A DNA stretch of 64,000 nt from Geminocystis sp. NIES-3708 (GCF_001548095.1 NZ_AP014815.1:3161656-3225655); one strand, 5' to 3'. Counted from the first letter of the stretch, positions 51,370 through 62,135 are shown. Notes: generated from the sequence alone by a model not told the origin. Translations and numbers: made by a program.

Positions 51370-53925
51370 TTAAATTTGTTCCGAAAAAGAAGGTAAAAAT
51401 ATCTCTAAATATTCTGCTAATTTGATCCACAATCTTAGTTGATTATTCTTTTTAAAAGATCCATTATTTAAGGATAATTGTGGTAATAATTGTTGGTGTA
51501 AAAAATCATAATAAATTTCTTGAATTTTATCTAACCAGAGATTTAGTTTTAGTTTTTTACCTACAGTTATTAGTTTGTTTATTAATTGAATATCCGTTTC
51601 TAATGTCTCGGAGCTTTCTTGTGATAAGATTTTTTGAACACAGGATAAAATTAAATTTTCAAGGGTTTTTTTCCCTTTTGGTATCTCTAACTTACATCTT
51701 AGATCATCAGCTTCTATTGCGATCACTTCTAAATCAATCAAATAAGGCTCTAAATTATCTAAATCAGGTTTTTCATTATTAATAGCCTCAATCACTTTCA
51801 GACAACGATAAGAAATGGCAACTTCTGCCGCTACTTGCAATTCTTGAGGAATAGGCACTTCATCTCGTTGAAAAGCTAGTAAAATACTATAATTATCCCG
51901 ATAAACTTGAGTATAAAGCTGATCAAGTCTTTTTTTCGTAGTAGTGGTCAATTTTTCCATGATTGATAACCTTTCTTCGGCAAAAAGATGCTTTAAATCA
52001 AAAGATTTATTACCGAATAGCCTACTCATACTCAAAATCAAATCGACGATGCTAGTTTGTTTCAACATCGAAAACAATTCTTCTTTCATCTGAGTATAAG
52101 CCAAACGACTAGAAAAAGGCTGAATACAACAGTGAAAATCCCAACCACCAAGATGTAAGACTGCGAAGATAAAATGTCCACTTTCCCAAGTGATATTAGA
52201 TGTTAAACGCACTTGTCCTATTGCCAACGTCAAAGAACCTATCTGTTGTTTTTGATAATCTAATTGTCGAGTAGAATAACAGTAAATAGTTTCCTCATCT
52301 TGATAGTTATTATATAAAGAACTTAGTGCATAATGGGCAGTTACCTGTTCTAAGTTTACTTTCGATGGTATTACGCCTTGACGATAAACACCTTCACCGT
52401 TGCCATATTCTTTAATGTTACTAGGTGCTTCGGCTAAACGAGTTATAAATTCTTTTTCTAATTGCACTCCAGCAATTTCTCCAGCTAACTCCACAGCATG
52501 GGAAGCATAACGTAATATTTGTGTACCTTCGGGGCGAGAAATTTCTTCAAAAAACCATCCACAACTGGTAAACATCAATAGGGAATTTTTTTGTATCTCT
52601 AATAATCTTAAAGCGTCAATTTCTTCTGATGGAGATAATATATGACTACCATGACGAGATAAAAACTCTTTAATAGTATCCCGATTACGATCTAAAATAA
52701 CTTGTATATATTCATCTCTAGCTAACCAAGGATTTTTGAAATAGTGATAACCCACATCCTCATAAACTTTTGTTAACTCGTCTCGTAACCAATTTAAGGT
52801 TTCTCGTAAGGGTTTACGCCATTTTTGATGATATTCACCACCACCACCGCAACCACAGTCATCTTTCCACCTTTCAACACCGTGATAACAACTCCAAGCC
52901 GTAACAGGTTTTAATTCAACTTCCCATGTCGGCGTTACTAAACTAAGATAATGTGCATAGTTAGTTACTGTCCATCCTTGTTGTGGAAATTCTTGAGTAA
53001 AAGCATAAGCAAGACATTTTTCTGTATCTTTTTTGTGATGACCAAAGGTTTCACCATCGGTAGCTACTGAAATAATTTGCGATGGGCGATTATCACCTCT
53101 CACTGCTGATTTTAAACGAGAGTAAAAATGATGACTGCTTAATAAAACATCACCAAAGCCCATATCTCCCGAAATAGGACCATCATAAAAGAAAATATCA
53201 ATATAATCTTCCTCGTTAATATAGCATCGATAAGGGCGAGTAGGGTCAATTTGTCCTCCTCCTACTTCTAACCATTCATCATTCTCTCTAATAATTGGGC
53301 GACATCTTTCGGCTTGGGTTGGTGCAAGGATAATAAATTTAATCCCCTCAGCAATTAATACCTCTAACGTCGGATAATCTACCGCCGTTTCTGCTAACCA
53401 CATTCCTTCAGGTTGTCTGCCAAAACGATGATAAAAGTCTGCTTTTCCCCATCTTACTTGGGTATATTTATCTCTTTCATTGGCAAGAGGAAGAATAATA
53501 TGATTATACACTTGAGCGATGGCATTACCATGACCATTTAATCGTTGACAACTAAGATGATCGGCTTCTATTATTTTTTCATAGACTTTGCGATCATACT
53601 TTTCTAACCATGACATCAGAGTTGCACCGATATTAAAACTCATGTATTCATAGTTATTGACAATGCCGACAATGTTACCATCGTTATTGAAAATACGAGC
53701 AAAAGCATTATTACGATAACATTCATAAAAAATACGCTCATTCCAATCATGAAAAGGTTGAGCGCTGGGCTGTCTTTCAATGACGTTAAGGTAAGGGTTT
53801 TCTCTGGGAGGTTGATAAAAATGTCCATGTACTGTAATATAAACGCCCTTGGCTTGATGTAGAGAAGAATCATCAAGATTCAAAGGTTTATGAATAGGGT
53901 TTTTAATAGGAGTGGTGATAGTCAT
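51370..53925 (-). CDS. Glycoside hydrolase family 57 enzyme with DUF3536
   Basis: An 851-residue protein. The N-terminal GH57 domain has TVHGHFYQPPRENPY, the nucleophile region EGMWLAETAVD and the acid/base region ATDGETFGHHKK. The C-terminal half, including HFIFAVLHLGGWDFHCCIQP, matches DUF3536, found with GH57 in cyanobacteria. Family 57 contains alpha-amylases, branching enzymes and glucanotransferases acting on alpha-glucans, so a glycogen-related role is likely; the exact reaction cannot be told. A CGCGGGGEYHQ loop is notable. Confidence 0.88.
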   Translation of the reverse strand: MTITTPIKNPIHKPLNLDDSSLHQAKGVYITVHGHFYQPPRENPYLNVIERQPSAQPFHDWNERIFYECYRNNAFARIFNNDGNIVGIVNNYEYMSFNIGATLMSWLEKYDRKVYEKIIEADHLSCQRLNGHGNAIAQVYNHIILPLANERDKYTQVRWGKADFYHRFGRQPEGMWLAETAVDYPTLEVLIAEGIKFIILAPTQAERCRPIIRENDEWLEVGGGQIDPTRPYRCYINEEDYIDIFFYDGPISGDMGFGDVLLSSHHFYSRLKSAVRGDNRPSQIISVATDGETFGHHKKDTEKCLAYAFTQEFPQQGWTVTNYAHYLSLVTPTWEVELKPVTAWSCYHGVERWKDDCGCGGGGEYHQKWRKPLRETLNWLRDELTKVYEDVGYHYFKNPWLARDEYIQVILDRNRDTIKEFLSRHGSHILSPSEEIDALRLLEIQKNSLLMFTSCGWFFEEISRPEGTQILRYASHAVELAGEIAGVQLEKEFITRLAEAPSNIKEYGNGEGVYRQGVIPSKVNLEQVTAHYALSSLYNNYQDEETIYCYSTRQLDYQKQQIGSLTLAIGQVRLTSNITWESGHFIFAVLHLGGWDFHCCIQPFSSRLAYTQMKEELFSMLKQTSIVDLILSMSRLFGNKSFDLKHLFAEERLSIMEKLTTTTKKRLDQLYTQVYRDNYSILLAFQRDEVPIPQELQVAAEVAISYRCLKVIEAINNEKPDLDNLEPYLIDLEVIAIEADDLRCKLEIPKGKKTLENLILSCVQKILSQESSETLETDIQLINKLITVGKKLKLNLWLDKIQEIYYDFLHQQLLPQLSLNNGSFKKNNQLRLWIKLAEYLEIFLPSFSEQI

Positions 53926-54062
53926 AGATTAAAAAAAATATTGCTTCTACTATTTAAACCTAATTCTCTATTACTGAATGTTCATTAAGGAAAATTTACT
54001 GAAAAAATTCAGATACAAAGAGAATATAATCAGATAATAGTCTTTAATTAGCAAATATTTTG

Positions 54063-55733
54063 ATGATTAAAAACTTTATTACGGTGATAATTTAGATATT
54101 CTTAAAAATCATATTGATGATGAAATAATAGATTTAATTTATCTTGATCCTCCTTTCAATTCTCAGGTAAATTATAACGTTATTTTTAACACTCCAAAAG
54201 GAGAAAAATCTGAGGCACAAATTACTGCTTTTGAAGATACATGGACATGGAATATTGAATCGGAAAGATGTATCCAAGATTTGAAACAAATTAGAGGAGA
54301 TTTAGCAGAATTATTAGATTTATTAGTACGCACTTTAGGAAAAAATTCTCTTTCAGCTTATTTAGTAATGATGGCAATTAGGTTAGTAGAATTACATCGA
54401 GTCTTAAAGTCAACAGGTAGTTTATACTTACATTGTGATCCTACTGCTAGTCATTATTTAAAAATGATTTTAGATATTATTTTTGGGGCAAAAAATTTTC
54501 AAAATGAAATCACATGGAAAAGAACAACTTCTCATAATGATCCACAAAAATATGGTAGAATTTCAGATAGAATTTTGTTCTATACAAAAACTCAAAATAA
54601 AGTTTTTAATGTTCTCAAATTAGAATATTCTGAAGAACAAAAAAAAAGATATAAATATGAAGACGAAAATGGTTTTTTAAAGCGGAAAATTTAACATCTC
54701 CTAAATACTATCAAACAAGAACTATCCAATCAAGAAGAACTCATCCCGGGAAAAATAGACAGTGGAGATTTTCTGTTGAAAAATTAGAAGAATTATATAC
54801 TCAAGGTAAAATACTTTTAAAACAAAATGGTTGTCCTAGAAAAGATGGTTTAAAAGAGTATTTACATGAAAATGAAGGTGCTATTTTACAAAATATTTGG
54901 ACAGATATTAAATTTGGTCCTACAGATCAAGAAAGATTAGGTTATCCTACTCAAAAACCATTAAAATTACTAGAAAGAATTATAGAATCAAGTAGTAATG
55001 AAAATGACCTAATTTTAGATCCTTTTTGTGGTTGTGGTACGGCAGTTCATGCTTCTGAAAAATTGAATCGTCAATGGATAGGTATTGATATTACTCACTT
55101 AGCAATTTCCCTCATTGAAAAACGTTTACGAGACGCTTTTAGTGAAAAATATTTAGATAATTCTGAAGACTTAATTAAGAAAAAACAGACTTTTTTGAAG
55201 TAGAAGAAATGCCCAAAACTTTAGATGCCACCTTAGATTTATTTAACTGAGATGCTTATCAATTTCAATGGTGGACAATCTCTCTTGTTAATGCTCAACC
55301 CTATCAAGGTAAAAAGAAAAAAAGTGCGGATTCTGGTATTGATGGTCTTATTTATTTTGATAATTTCGACTCAGTAAAAAGCGAATCTGTGATTGAAAAA
55401 ATTATTGTTAGTGTTAAAGGCGGTAAAAATGTAAATGTGTCTATGATTAGAGATTTACGAGGCACAATGGAAGCAAATAACGCTAGTATGGGGTTTTTTA
55501 TAATTCTTACGCCTCCTACAAAAGTTATGATTCAAGAAGCAGCAAAAGCAGGTTTTTATCAAGCAGGAAACGGGAAACAATATCGACTTATTCAAATTTT
55601 TAGTATCGAGGGTTTAATTAATGGCAATGAACAACCTAAATACTATGATTTAAGCTGGGGAAAAAGTACTTTTAAACAGGCACAAAAAGAGAGACAATCT
55701 AATGGTACACAAATAGAAATTAATGGTATTTAA
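54063..55733 (+). pseudogene. Broken DNA methyltransferase-restriction endonuclease fusion gene
   Basis: Pieces in order: YYGDNLDILKNH and IDLIYLDPPFNS (methyltransferase motif IV); then RLVELHRVLKSTGSLYLHCD in the frame ending at 54692; next ENLTSPKYYQ..., IWTDIKFGPTDQERLGYPTQ and ILDPFCGCGTAVHASEKLNR (SAM motif I) in a second frame to about 55203; then DAYQFQWWTISLVNAQPYQ, DSGIDGLIYF and SVKGGKNVNVSMIRDLRGT in a third frame to 55733, a restriction-endonuclease-like domain. Frames change near 54074, at a T-run near 54672 and at a T-run near 55192, and an in-frame TGA interrupts near 55248. It is a decayed single-chain restriction-modification gene. Confidence 0.85.
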
Positions 55734-55736
55734 TTA

Positions 55737-56717
55737 TCAGGCAAAAATTATTTCTGAACCCGGAGCATTAACTTTTACTTGTAAAACTTGGCGATCGCAA
55801 AAAGCTGATTGTAAACGAGAATGAGCTTCAGGCGGTGCAAAAAAGAGAATAAAACCCCCAGCACCAGCACCCAATAACTTACCACCCCAAGCCCCAGCAT
55901 TGATGCCCTGCTGATAAATTTGATCAATTTCGGGGTTAGAAATGACCTGTGATAAACTACGTTTTGCTATCCATGCTTCATGTAACAAATGACCAAAAGC
56001 AGAAAAACATTGATCACTGGTGAGGATATTCCAACCATCATCAACCATTGTACGCATCTGTTTTAAAGTATCGGTATTATCAACAACTTTTTCTAATTGA
56101 TGCGCCACTACTTGTGCAGCACGTCTTTTAATGCCAGTAAATACGACAAAAAGATGTTGCTCAAACTCTGCTAATCGTTGGGCGGAAATTGGCACACGAT
56201 GGACAATTATATCGGTTTCTGTACGAAACTCCACTAAATTAAAACCGCCCACTGCCGCCATTAATTGATCTTGACAACCAACTTTATCTTGTAATAAATT
56301 TCTTTCTACATAAATCGCCTCATAGGCTAAATCTAAGGGGCGCACAAACTCACCTTTAAAACTATGGAGAGCGTGAAGTAGTGCAACGGTAAAAGTTGAA
56401 GATGATCCTAAACCTGTAAAAGCAGGTAAATCAGCCACATTATGTAACTCAATATCTCGATCTAAACCACAAAACTTTAAACACTCACGATAAACATTAT
56501 GTTCGATATCCGTTACATTTTTAACTAACTCTACCTGACGATAAGACAAACGCATCGTATAGTCAAATAAATGACTAGGAAATGGACTAGCAGTAAGATA
56601 ACAAAATTTATCAATGGCAGTGGCTAAAACTGCACCACCATGACGTAAAAAATGCTCAGGGTAATCAGTGCCTCCCCCGAAAAAGCTAATTCTAACAGGT
56701 GCACGGGAAATCAGCAT
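55737..56717 (-). CDS. GHMP kinase, heptose 7-phosphate kinase-like
   Basis: A 326-residue sugar or isoprenoid kinase of the GHMP superfamily: RAPVRISFFGGGTDYPEHF, the ATP-binding GLGSSSTFTVALLHAL, DQLMAAVGGFN and the C-terminal GKLLGAGAGGFILFF. The N-terminal motif with GGGTDYP is typical of D-glycero-D-manno-heptose 7-phosphate kinases and relatives that feed LPS or glycan heptose synthesis. No other heptose genes are nearby. Its stop lies 3 bp from the stop of the convergent pseudogene. Confidence 0.85.
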   Translation of the reverse strand: MLISRAPVRISFFGGGTDYPEHFLRHGGAVLATAIDKFCYLTASPFPSHLFDYTMRLSYRQVELVKNVTDIEHNVYRECLKFCGLDRDIELHNVADLPAFTGLGSSSTFTVALLHALHSFKGEFVRPLDLAYEAIYVERNLLQDKVGCQDQLMAAVGGFNLVEFRTETDIIVHRVPISAQRLAEFEQHLFVVFTGIKRRAAQVVAHQLEKVVDNTDTLKQMRTMVDDGWNILTSDQCFSAFGHLLHEAWIAKRSLSQVISNPEIDQIYQQGINAGAWGGKLLGAGAGGFILFFAPPEAHSRLQSAFCDRQVLQVKVNAPGSEIIFA

Positions 56718-56835
56718 ATTTTTAACAATTAATAATTGATAATGAATAATTACTCATTACCAGATAAATTTAAACTTAATATTTTTTTGAAAAATCTAGT
56801 AATATTAGATAATTTAAACACTATCAATTTTTAAA

Positions 56836-57096
56836 TTAATTAACTTTTTCGGAAGTAGATACATTTTTTTGTGTTTCGCTACTTGGTTCTAGTTTGGCAT
56901 TCATGGAAACAGTTTCTTCGATATCTTGAGCTTCTTTTTTAAACTCTTCTTGAAACTCTCTCGAAGCCTCTTGAAATCCTTTAATAGTTTTACCTAAACT
57001 TCTGCCAATTTCTGGTAATTTTTTAGGACCAAAAATCACTAAAGCTACCACGAAAATTAAGATCATTTCGGGAAGTCCGATACCAAAAACATTCAT
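56836..57096 (-). CDS. tatA: Sec-independent (Tat) translocase TatA-type subunit
   Basis: An 86-residue protein from the ATG at 57096. One N-terminal membrane helix with the TatA motif (FGIGLPEMILIFVVALVIFG, PKKLPEIGRSLGKTIKGFQEA) is followed by an amphipathic helix and an acidic tail. It forms the Tat pore in plasma and thylakoid membranes together with TatC. An in-frame ATG at 57126 is less likely. It lies 53 bp after psbH and probably shares its transcript. Confidence 0.92.
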   Translation of the reverse strand: MNVFGIGLPEMILIFVVALVIFGPKKLPEIGRSLGKTIKGFQEASREFQEEFKKEAQDIEETVSMNAKLEPSSETQKNVSTSEKVN

Positions 57097-57149
57097 TGTA
57101 ATTAACTTATAATAAAAGAATAACAATCAACAATCAACAATCAACAATT

Positions 57150-57353
57150 TTACTGACCAAGACTACTCCAGTCAACATTTACCCCTTCAAGTAAAAGAGA
57201 GGAATTATAAATTTGTAAAATTATTAATAGAAAGACCAAAAATAAGAGCATAAAAACTCCCATTAAAGGTGTTGTACTCCATCCGGGAGCAACTTTACCA
57301 TATTCTGAGTTAAGAGGCTTGAGAATATCGCCTAAACGAGTACGTTGTGACAT
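57150..57353 (-). CDS. psbH: Photosystem II 10-kDa phosphoprotein PsbH
   Basis: A 67-residue one-helix photosystem II subunit: [40 protein letters not shown] and the end [13 protein letters not shown] are canonical. It stabilises the PSII core and QB site in the thylakoid. It is divergent from psbN with a 93-bp gap, the common cyanobacterial order. Confidence 0.97.
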   Translation of the reverse strand: MSQRTRLGDILKPLNSEYGKVAPGWSTTPLMGVFMLLFLVFLLIILQIYNSSLLLEGVNVDWSSLGQ

Positions 57354-57446
57354 ATTATTATTAACCTTAGATATTACAATTATTTTTCTTATCTGTCGTA
57401 ATATTATAGAGTAAGAAGACTCTTATTTAACAAACAAATACCACTT

Positions 57447-57578
57447 ATGGAAACTGCCACAATTATTGGATTTAGTATTGGTGCTGTGTTAATTGCTTTT
57501 ACAGGATTCGCTATTTATACGGCTTTTGGCCCTCCTTCTACGGAATTAAGCGATCCTTTTGAAGATCACGAAGACTAA
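57447..57578 (+). CDS. psbN: Photosystem II assembly protein PsbN
   Basis: A 43-residue protein. It reads [20 protein letters not shown], then [19 protein letters not shown] and ends DHED. The single N-terminal helix and the [14 protein letters not shown] tail are PsbN hallmarks. It is needed for photosystem II assembly and repair rather than being a stable core subunit. It is divergent from psbH. Confidence 0.97.
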   Translation: METATIIGFSIGAVLIAFTGFAIYTAFGPPSTELSDPFEDHED

Positions 57579-57598
57579 AATTAATTAGTATTTTTATC

Positions 57599-57700
57599 TA
57601 TAGCAATCCTCTGTGAGTATTGAGAATACGATCCCTCCAACCCCCCCAAAAAAAAGGGAAACAGTAACTTAAATTTATCACGAATAACAGGACTGCTATA
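57599..57700. repeat. Short inverted-repeat element, family 1, variant copy 4
   Basis: Ends TATAGCAATCC and GGACTGCTATA (10 of 11 match as inverted repeats). The 102-bp interior differs from the other copies and contains CCCTCCAACCCCCCC and an A8 run. Lies between psbN and the RTX gene. Confidence 0.6.
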
Positions 57701-57860
57701 GTTAAAAAATTAGTTTATATACTGATGTTTTTTAAAGAGTAAATGGGTAAGCTCAATATTAAAGAAATAGTATGAGTAACAACTTAGAACTAAGTTAGTA
57801 AAAAGTTAACTAACTAGCCTATCAATATCATTCAAAAAATAATTATTCGAGGTAAATATC

Positions 57861-60800
57861 ATGCCTGATTTAACCGTTGTACAAGGTAGGCAATTTACTT
57901 ATCTTCTCGCATTAAGTAATCCCGATAGGTTAACTTATTCAGTATATGGAACTCCGACGGGTGCTGTTGTTGAAATAGATAAAGCTACAGGAGCTATTAC
58001 GGGTATTTTAACACAAACAAGTAGTACTATTACTATTAAACCTAGCACTGGTGCTGATATAGTTCTTAATCTCACCGCTGGTAGTTTTGCTAATATATTT
58101 TTCCTTGAATCAGATGCAGACACCATCGGTGATTTTTTAAATATCGGTACTAACGCTTCTAAATCTGGATTTATATATGGTGGAGGTGGGGGTGATACTC
58201 TTGTTGGAGGTAGTCAAAATGATCAGCTTTATGGTGGTGCAGGTATTGATTCTCTTGTGGCTGGTGCCGGAGATGACATTCTCAATGGTGGTACCGGTAA
58301 TGATATCCTCGTCGGAGGTGCCGGTAATGATGCTTATTTCATTGATAGTATTAGTGATCAAGTAATTGAAACTACTATCGGAGGTACTAATGGGACACAG
58401 GACACTATTTATTTTGCACAAACTACCACAGTCAATTACACTTTACCCGCAAATGTTGAAAATTTATATTTCAGTGGAGTTTCGAATGTAAATAGCACTG
58501 GAAATAGTAGTGCCAATATAATTATAGGTGATCTTGGGAATGACATTCTCAATGGTGGTGCTGGTTTAGATACCTTAGTGGGTGGTGACGGTAATGATAC
58601 TTTAAATGGTGGTACTGATACTGTAGCCGATAGTTTAGTTGGTGGACTTGGTAACGATACCTACATTGTAGGTATTAATGACCTTATTGCTAACGACACG
58701 GGGGGAACTGATACGGTTCTATCCGATGTTAGTTACTCTCTGGCTTCAGTGATAGGGATTGAAAATTTTACCCTAACAGGTACGGGTAATAATACGGGTA
58801 CTGGGAGTACTGATAACAATCGTATTACTGGTAATACTGGAAACAACACCCTTGATGGTGGGGCAGGTAATGATACCCTTGATGGTGGGACAGGCAATGA
58901 TAGTCTTTTTGGTGGGGCAGGTAATGATAGTCTTTTTGGTGGAGAAGGTAACGATACCTTAAATGCTGATGCTGATTCTGGAGTCGATACTCTTGTGGGG
59001 GGTAACGGTAACGATTTATATATCGTTGGTGCTGGAGACCTTATTGCTACTGATACTGGTGGTATTGATACGGTTCAAACTTCTACTACTTTCACTTTAG
59101 CGACAGGATTAGAAAACCTGGAATTACTAGGCACTGGTAATATTAACGGTATTGGTAACACCCTGGCAAATAAAATCACCGGTAACTCTAGTAATAACAG
59201 ATTAGATAGTGGGGTTGATGCTTTAGTTGATACCTTAATCGGTGGTGGGGGTAATGATACTTATGTTGTCGGTACGACGGGAGATATTATCACTGAACTC
59301 TCAGGTGGTGGTACAAACGATTTAGTTGAATCTTCCGTCACTTATACCATAGGTGCAGAAATCGAAAACCTAACCTTAACAGCTACAACGGCAATTAACG
59401 GTACAGGGAATAATTTAGCCAACACGATTACTGGTAACACAGGTAATAATAGCCTTTCAGGTGGAGCAGGTAATGATAGCTTAGTGGGTAACGCTGGAAA
59501 TGATACCCTCGATGGTGGTGCTGAGAATGATACCTTAGTGGGTGGTACTGGTAACGATTTCTATTTCTATGAGAATGGAGACAAGATCTCAGAAGGTGCG
59601 AGTGATGGTACGGCAGATACTGTTTTTGCTGGTGAATCAGTAACACTTAGTAGCGTTAATTTTGCTAATATTGAGAACCTAATTTTAACAGGTACAACTT
59701 CTATTAATGGTACGGGTAACGCATCAGCAAACTTTATTACGGGTAATAGCGGAAGCAATACTCTCGATGGTGGTACTGGTTTAGATACCTTAGTAGGTGG
59801 TGACGGTAATGATACCTTAATTGGTGGTGCCGATACTGTAGCCGATAGTTTAGTGGGAGGTAATGGTAACAATACCTACATTGTGGGTACTGGTGACGTA
59901 ATTTTTGATACTGCCGGAACTGATATGGTTCTCTCAGATGTTACTTTTTCTTTGGCTACCTTTAGTACGATCGAAAACCTTATTTTGGGAAGCACTGGTA
60001 ATACGAATGCTACAGGCAACGCATCAGCCAACTTTATTACGGGTAATAGCGGAAACAATAACCTCGACGGTGGTGCTGGTTTAGATACCTTAGTGGGTGG
60101 TGACGGTAATGATACTTTAAATGGTGGTACTGATACTGTAGCCGATAGTTTAGTTGGTGGACTTGGTAACGATACCTACATTGTAGGTATTAATGACCTT
60201 ATTGCTAACGACACGGGGGGAACTGATACGGTTCTATCCGATGTTAGTTACTCTCTGGCTTCAGTGATAGGGATTGAAAATTTTACCCTAACAGGTACGG
60301 GTAATAATACGGGTACTGGGAGTACTGATAACAATCGTATTACTGGTAATACTGGAAACAACACCCTTGATGGTGGGGCAGGTAATGATACCCTTGATGG
60401 TGGGACAGGCAATGATAGTCTTTTTGGTGGGGCAGGTAATGATAGTCTTTTTGGTGGAGAAGGTAACGATACCTTAAATGCTGATGCTGATTCTGGAGCC
60501 GATACTCTTGTGGGGGGTAACGGTAACGATTTATATATCGTTGGTGCTGGAGACCTTATTGCTACTGATACTGGTGGTATTGATACGGTTCAAACTTCTA
60601 CTACTCTCACTTTAGCGACAGGATTAGAAAACATAGAATTGCTAGGTACTATTAATATTAACGGTATTGGTAACACCCTGGCAAATAAAATCACCGGTAA
60701 CTCTAGCAATAACAGATTAGATAGTGGGGTTGATGCTTTAGTTGATACCTTAATCGGTGGTGGGGGTAATGATACTTACGTTGTCGGTACGACAGGAGAT

Positions 60801-62135
60801 ATTATCACTGAACTCTCAGGTGGTGGTACAAACGATTTAGTTGAATCCTCCGTTACTTATACCATAGGTGCAGAAATCGAAAACCTAACCTTAACAGCTA
60901 CAACGGCAATTAACGGTACGGGGAATAATTTAGCCAACACGATTACTGGTAACACAGGTAATAATAGCCTTTCAGGTGGAGCAGGTAATGATAGCTTAGT
61001 GGGTAACGCTGGCAATGATACCCTCGATGGTGGTGCTGAGAACGATACCCTCGATGGTGGTGACGGGAATGATACTTTAATTGGTGGTGTTGATACTGTA
61101 GCAGATAGTTTAGTTGGTGGGCTTGGTAACGATACTTACATTGTAGGTATTAATGATCTTGTTGCTAGTGATACGGGGGGGACTGATATAGTCCTATCAG
61201 ATGTTACTTTTTCTTTAGTGACCTTTACTACGATCGAAAACCTGACATTAACAGGTACAATCGCTATCAATGCTACGGGTAACACCTTACCAAACATTAT
61301 TACTGGAAATATTGCTGCAAATTTGATTGATGGTGGGACTGGTAATGATATCTTAATTGGTGGTGATGGGAATGATAGCTATAAGATTGATAGTCTCTCT
61401 GATGTAATTACTGAAACAACTACCGGAGGAACAGATTCAATTGAAATACAAGGAACTACTTTAACTGGCACTTACGTCATTTCGAGCAACGTAGAAAATC
61501 TCAACTTTGCTACTATTGCTGGTACGAATGCTTTAAATATAACGGGTAATGTTAGTAATAATAACATTACAGGTAATGCAGGAGCCAATACCATTAATGG
61601 TGGTGACGGTAACGATACTATCAATGGTGCTACAGGTAACGATAGTTTAATTGGTGCTGCTGGTATTGATAATATTAATGGTGGTGTCGGTAACGATACT
61701 ATCAATGGTGGTATCGGCATTGATACTTTAACAGGTGGTTCTGGGATTGATACTTTTACCTATACTGTATTGAGTGATTCTAACTTAAACAATATTGATA
61801 TTATCACTGACTTTGTTGCTAATTCCTTGACTGGTGGTACTGGCGAGGTTGATCGATTTGATGTTCCAAATGCTATTACTCTTCTTGACGCAGATATTGC
61901 CAGTTCAAATATTATTGATGCTTATACAGTCTCTAGCTTAAGTGCCACAGATATTGGTGCTGTATTAACTACCGGAATATTTACAGCTAACACAGCGGCG
62001 GTATTCATTTTTGGTCTGAATATTTATTTGGCTATCAACGATGGAACGGCTGGTTTTTCAGCGACTAATGATGCTATTATCAACATTTCTGGTATAGATG
62101 ATTACAATACTTTAACTAACAGTTACTTTATCTAA
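57861..62135 (+). CDS. Large RTX/beta-roll repeat surface protein with bluetail-type C-terminus
   Basis: A 1424-residue protein. Residues 1-75 form a small Ig-like (cadherin-type) module (VTTP-like YSVYGTPTGAVVEIDKATGA). Then come many calcium-binding nonapeptides, GGxGND(T/S)L, arranged in beta-roll blocks that alternate with NDTYIVG...ENLxLTGT blocks. The C-terminal about 110 residues (AAVFIFGLNIYLAINDGTAG, FSATNDAIINISGI) match the cyanobacterial bluetail-type surface domain. There is no N-terminal signal peptide, as expected for type I secretion or a C-terminal sorting route. A 981-bp segment occurs twice, 1515 bp apart. GAGGT precedes the ATG. Confidence 0.88.
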   Translation: MPDLTVVQGRQFTYLLALSNPDRLTYSVYGTPTGAVVEIDKATGAITGILTQTSSTITIKPSTGADIVLNLTAGSFANIFFLESDADTIGDFLNIGTNASKSGFIYGGGGGDTLVGGSQNDQLYGGAGIDSLVAGAGDDILNGGTGNDILVGGAGNDAYFIDSISDQVIETTIGGTNGTQDTIYFAQTTTVNYTLPANVENLYFSGVSNVNSTGNSSANIIIGDLGNDILNGGAGLDTLVGGDGNDTLNGGTDTVADSLVGGLGNDTYIVGINDLIANDTGGTDTVLSDVSYSLASVIGIENFTLTGTGNNTGTGSTDNNRITGNTGNNTLDGGAGNDTLDGGTGNDSLFGGAGNDSLFGGEGNDTLNADADSGVDTLVGGNGNDLYIVGAGDLIATDTGGIDTVQTSTTFTLATGLENLELLGTGNINGIGNTLANKITGNSSNNRLDSGVDALVDTLIGGGGNDTYVVGTTGDIITELSGGGTNDLVESSVTYTIGAEIENLTLTATTAINGTGNNLANTITGNTGNNSLSGGAGNDSLVGNAGNDTLDGGAENDTLVGGTGNDFYFYENGDKISEGASDGTADTVFAGESVTLSSVNFANIENLILTGTTSINGTGNASANFITGNSGSNTLDGGTGLDTLVGGDGNDTLIGGADTVADSLVGGNGNNTYIVGTGDVIFDTAGTDMVLSDVTFSLATFSTIENLILGSTGNTNATGNASANFITGNSGNNNLDGGAGLDTLVGGDGNDTLNGGTDTVADSLVGGLGNDTYIVGINDLIANDTGGTDTVLSDVSYSLASVIGIENFTLTGTGNNTGTGSTDNNRITGNTGNNTLDGGAGNDTLDGGTGNDSLFGGAGNDSLFGGEGNDTLNADADSGADTLVGGNGNDLYIVGAGDLIATDTGGIDTVQTSTTLTLATGLENIELLGTININGIGNTLANKITGNSSNNRLDSGVDALVDTLIGGGGNDTYVVGTTGDIITELSGGGTNDLVESSVTYTIGAEIENLTLTATTAINGTGNNLANTITGNTGNNSLSGGAGNDSLVGNAGNDTLDGGAENDTLDGGDGNDTLIGGVDTVADSLVGGLGNDTYIVGINDLVASDTGGTDIVLSDVTFSLVTFTTIENLTLTGTIAINATGNTLPNIITGNIAANLIDGGTGNDILIGGDGNDSYKIDSLSDVITETTTGGTDSIEIQGTTLTGTYVISSNVENLNFATIAGTNALNITGNVSNNNITGNAGANTINGGDGNDTINGATGNDSLIGAAGIDNINGGVGNDTINGGIGIDTLTGGSGIDTFTYTVLSDSNLNNIDIITDFVANSLTGGTGEVDRFDVPNAITLLDADIASSNIIDAYTVSSLSATDIGAVLTTGIFTANTAAVFIFGLNIYLAINDGTAGFSATNDAIINISGIDDYNTLTNSYFI
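58554..59534 (+). repeat. RTX gene internal duplication, copy 1
   Basis: 981 bp nearly identical to 60069-61049 at a constant offset of 1515 bp (505 codons); by eye under about 20 base differences, most synonymous. Both ends fall inside generic GGDGND-type repeats, as expected for unequal recombination. Confidence 0.93.
60069..61049 (+). repeat. RTX gene internal duplication, copy 2
   Basis: Second copy of the 981-bp segment. It differs from copy 1 for example at GAGTCGAT/GAGCCGAT (58981 versus 60496), and where LELLGTGN is replaced by IELLGTIN. Upstream and downstream of the pair the sequence is not shared. Confidence 0.93.

Noticed and set aside
58554-61720. Regular repeats that might suggest a CRISPR array
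   Set aside because: The repeats are in-frame glycine/aspartate-rich codons of an RTX protein with no unique spacers of constant length; long minus-strand frames here are shadows of the same repeats.
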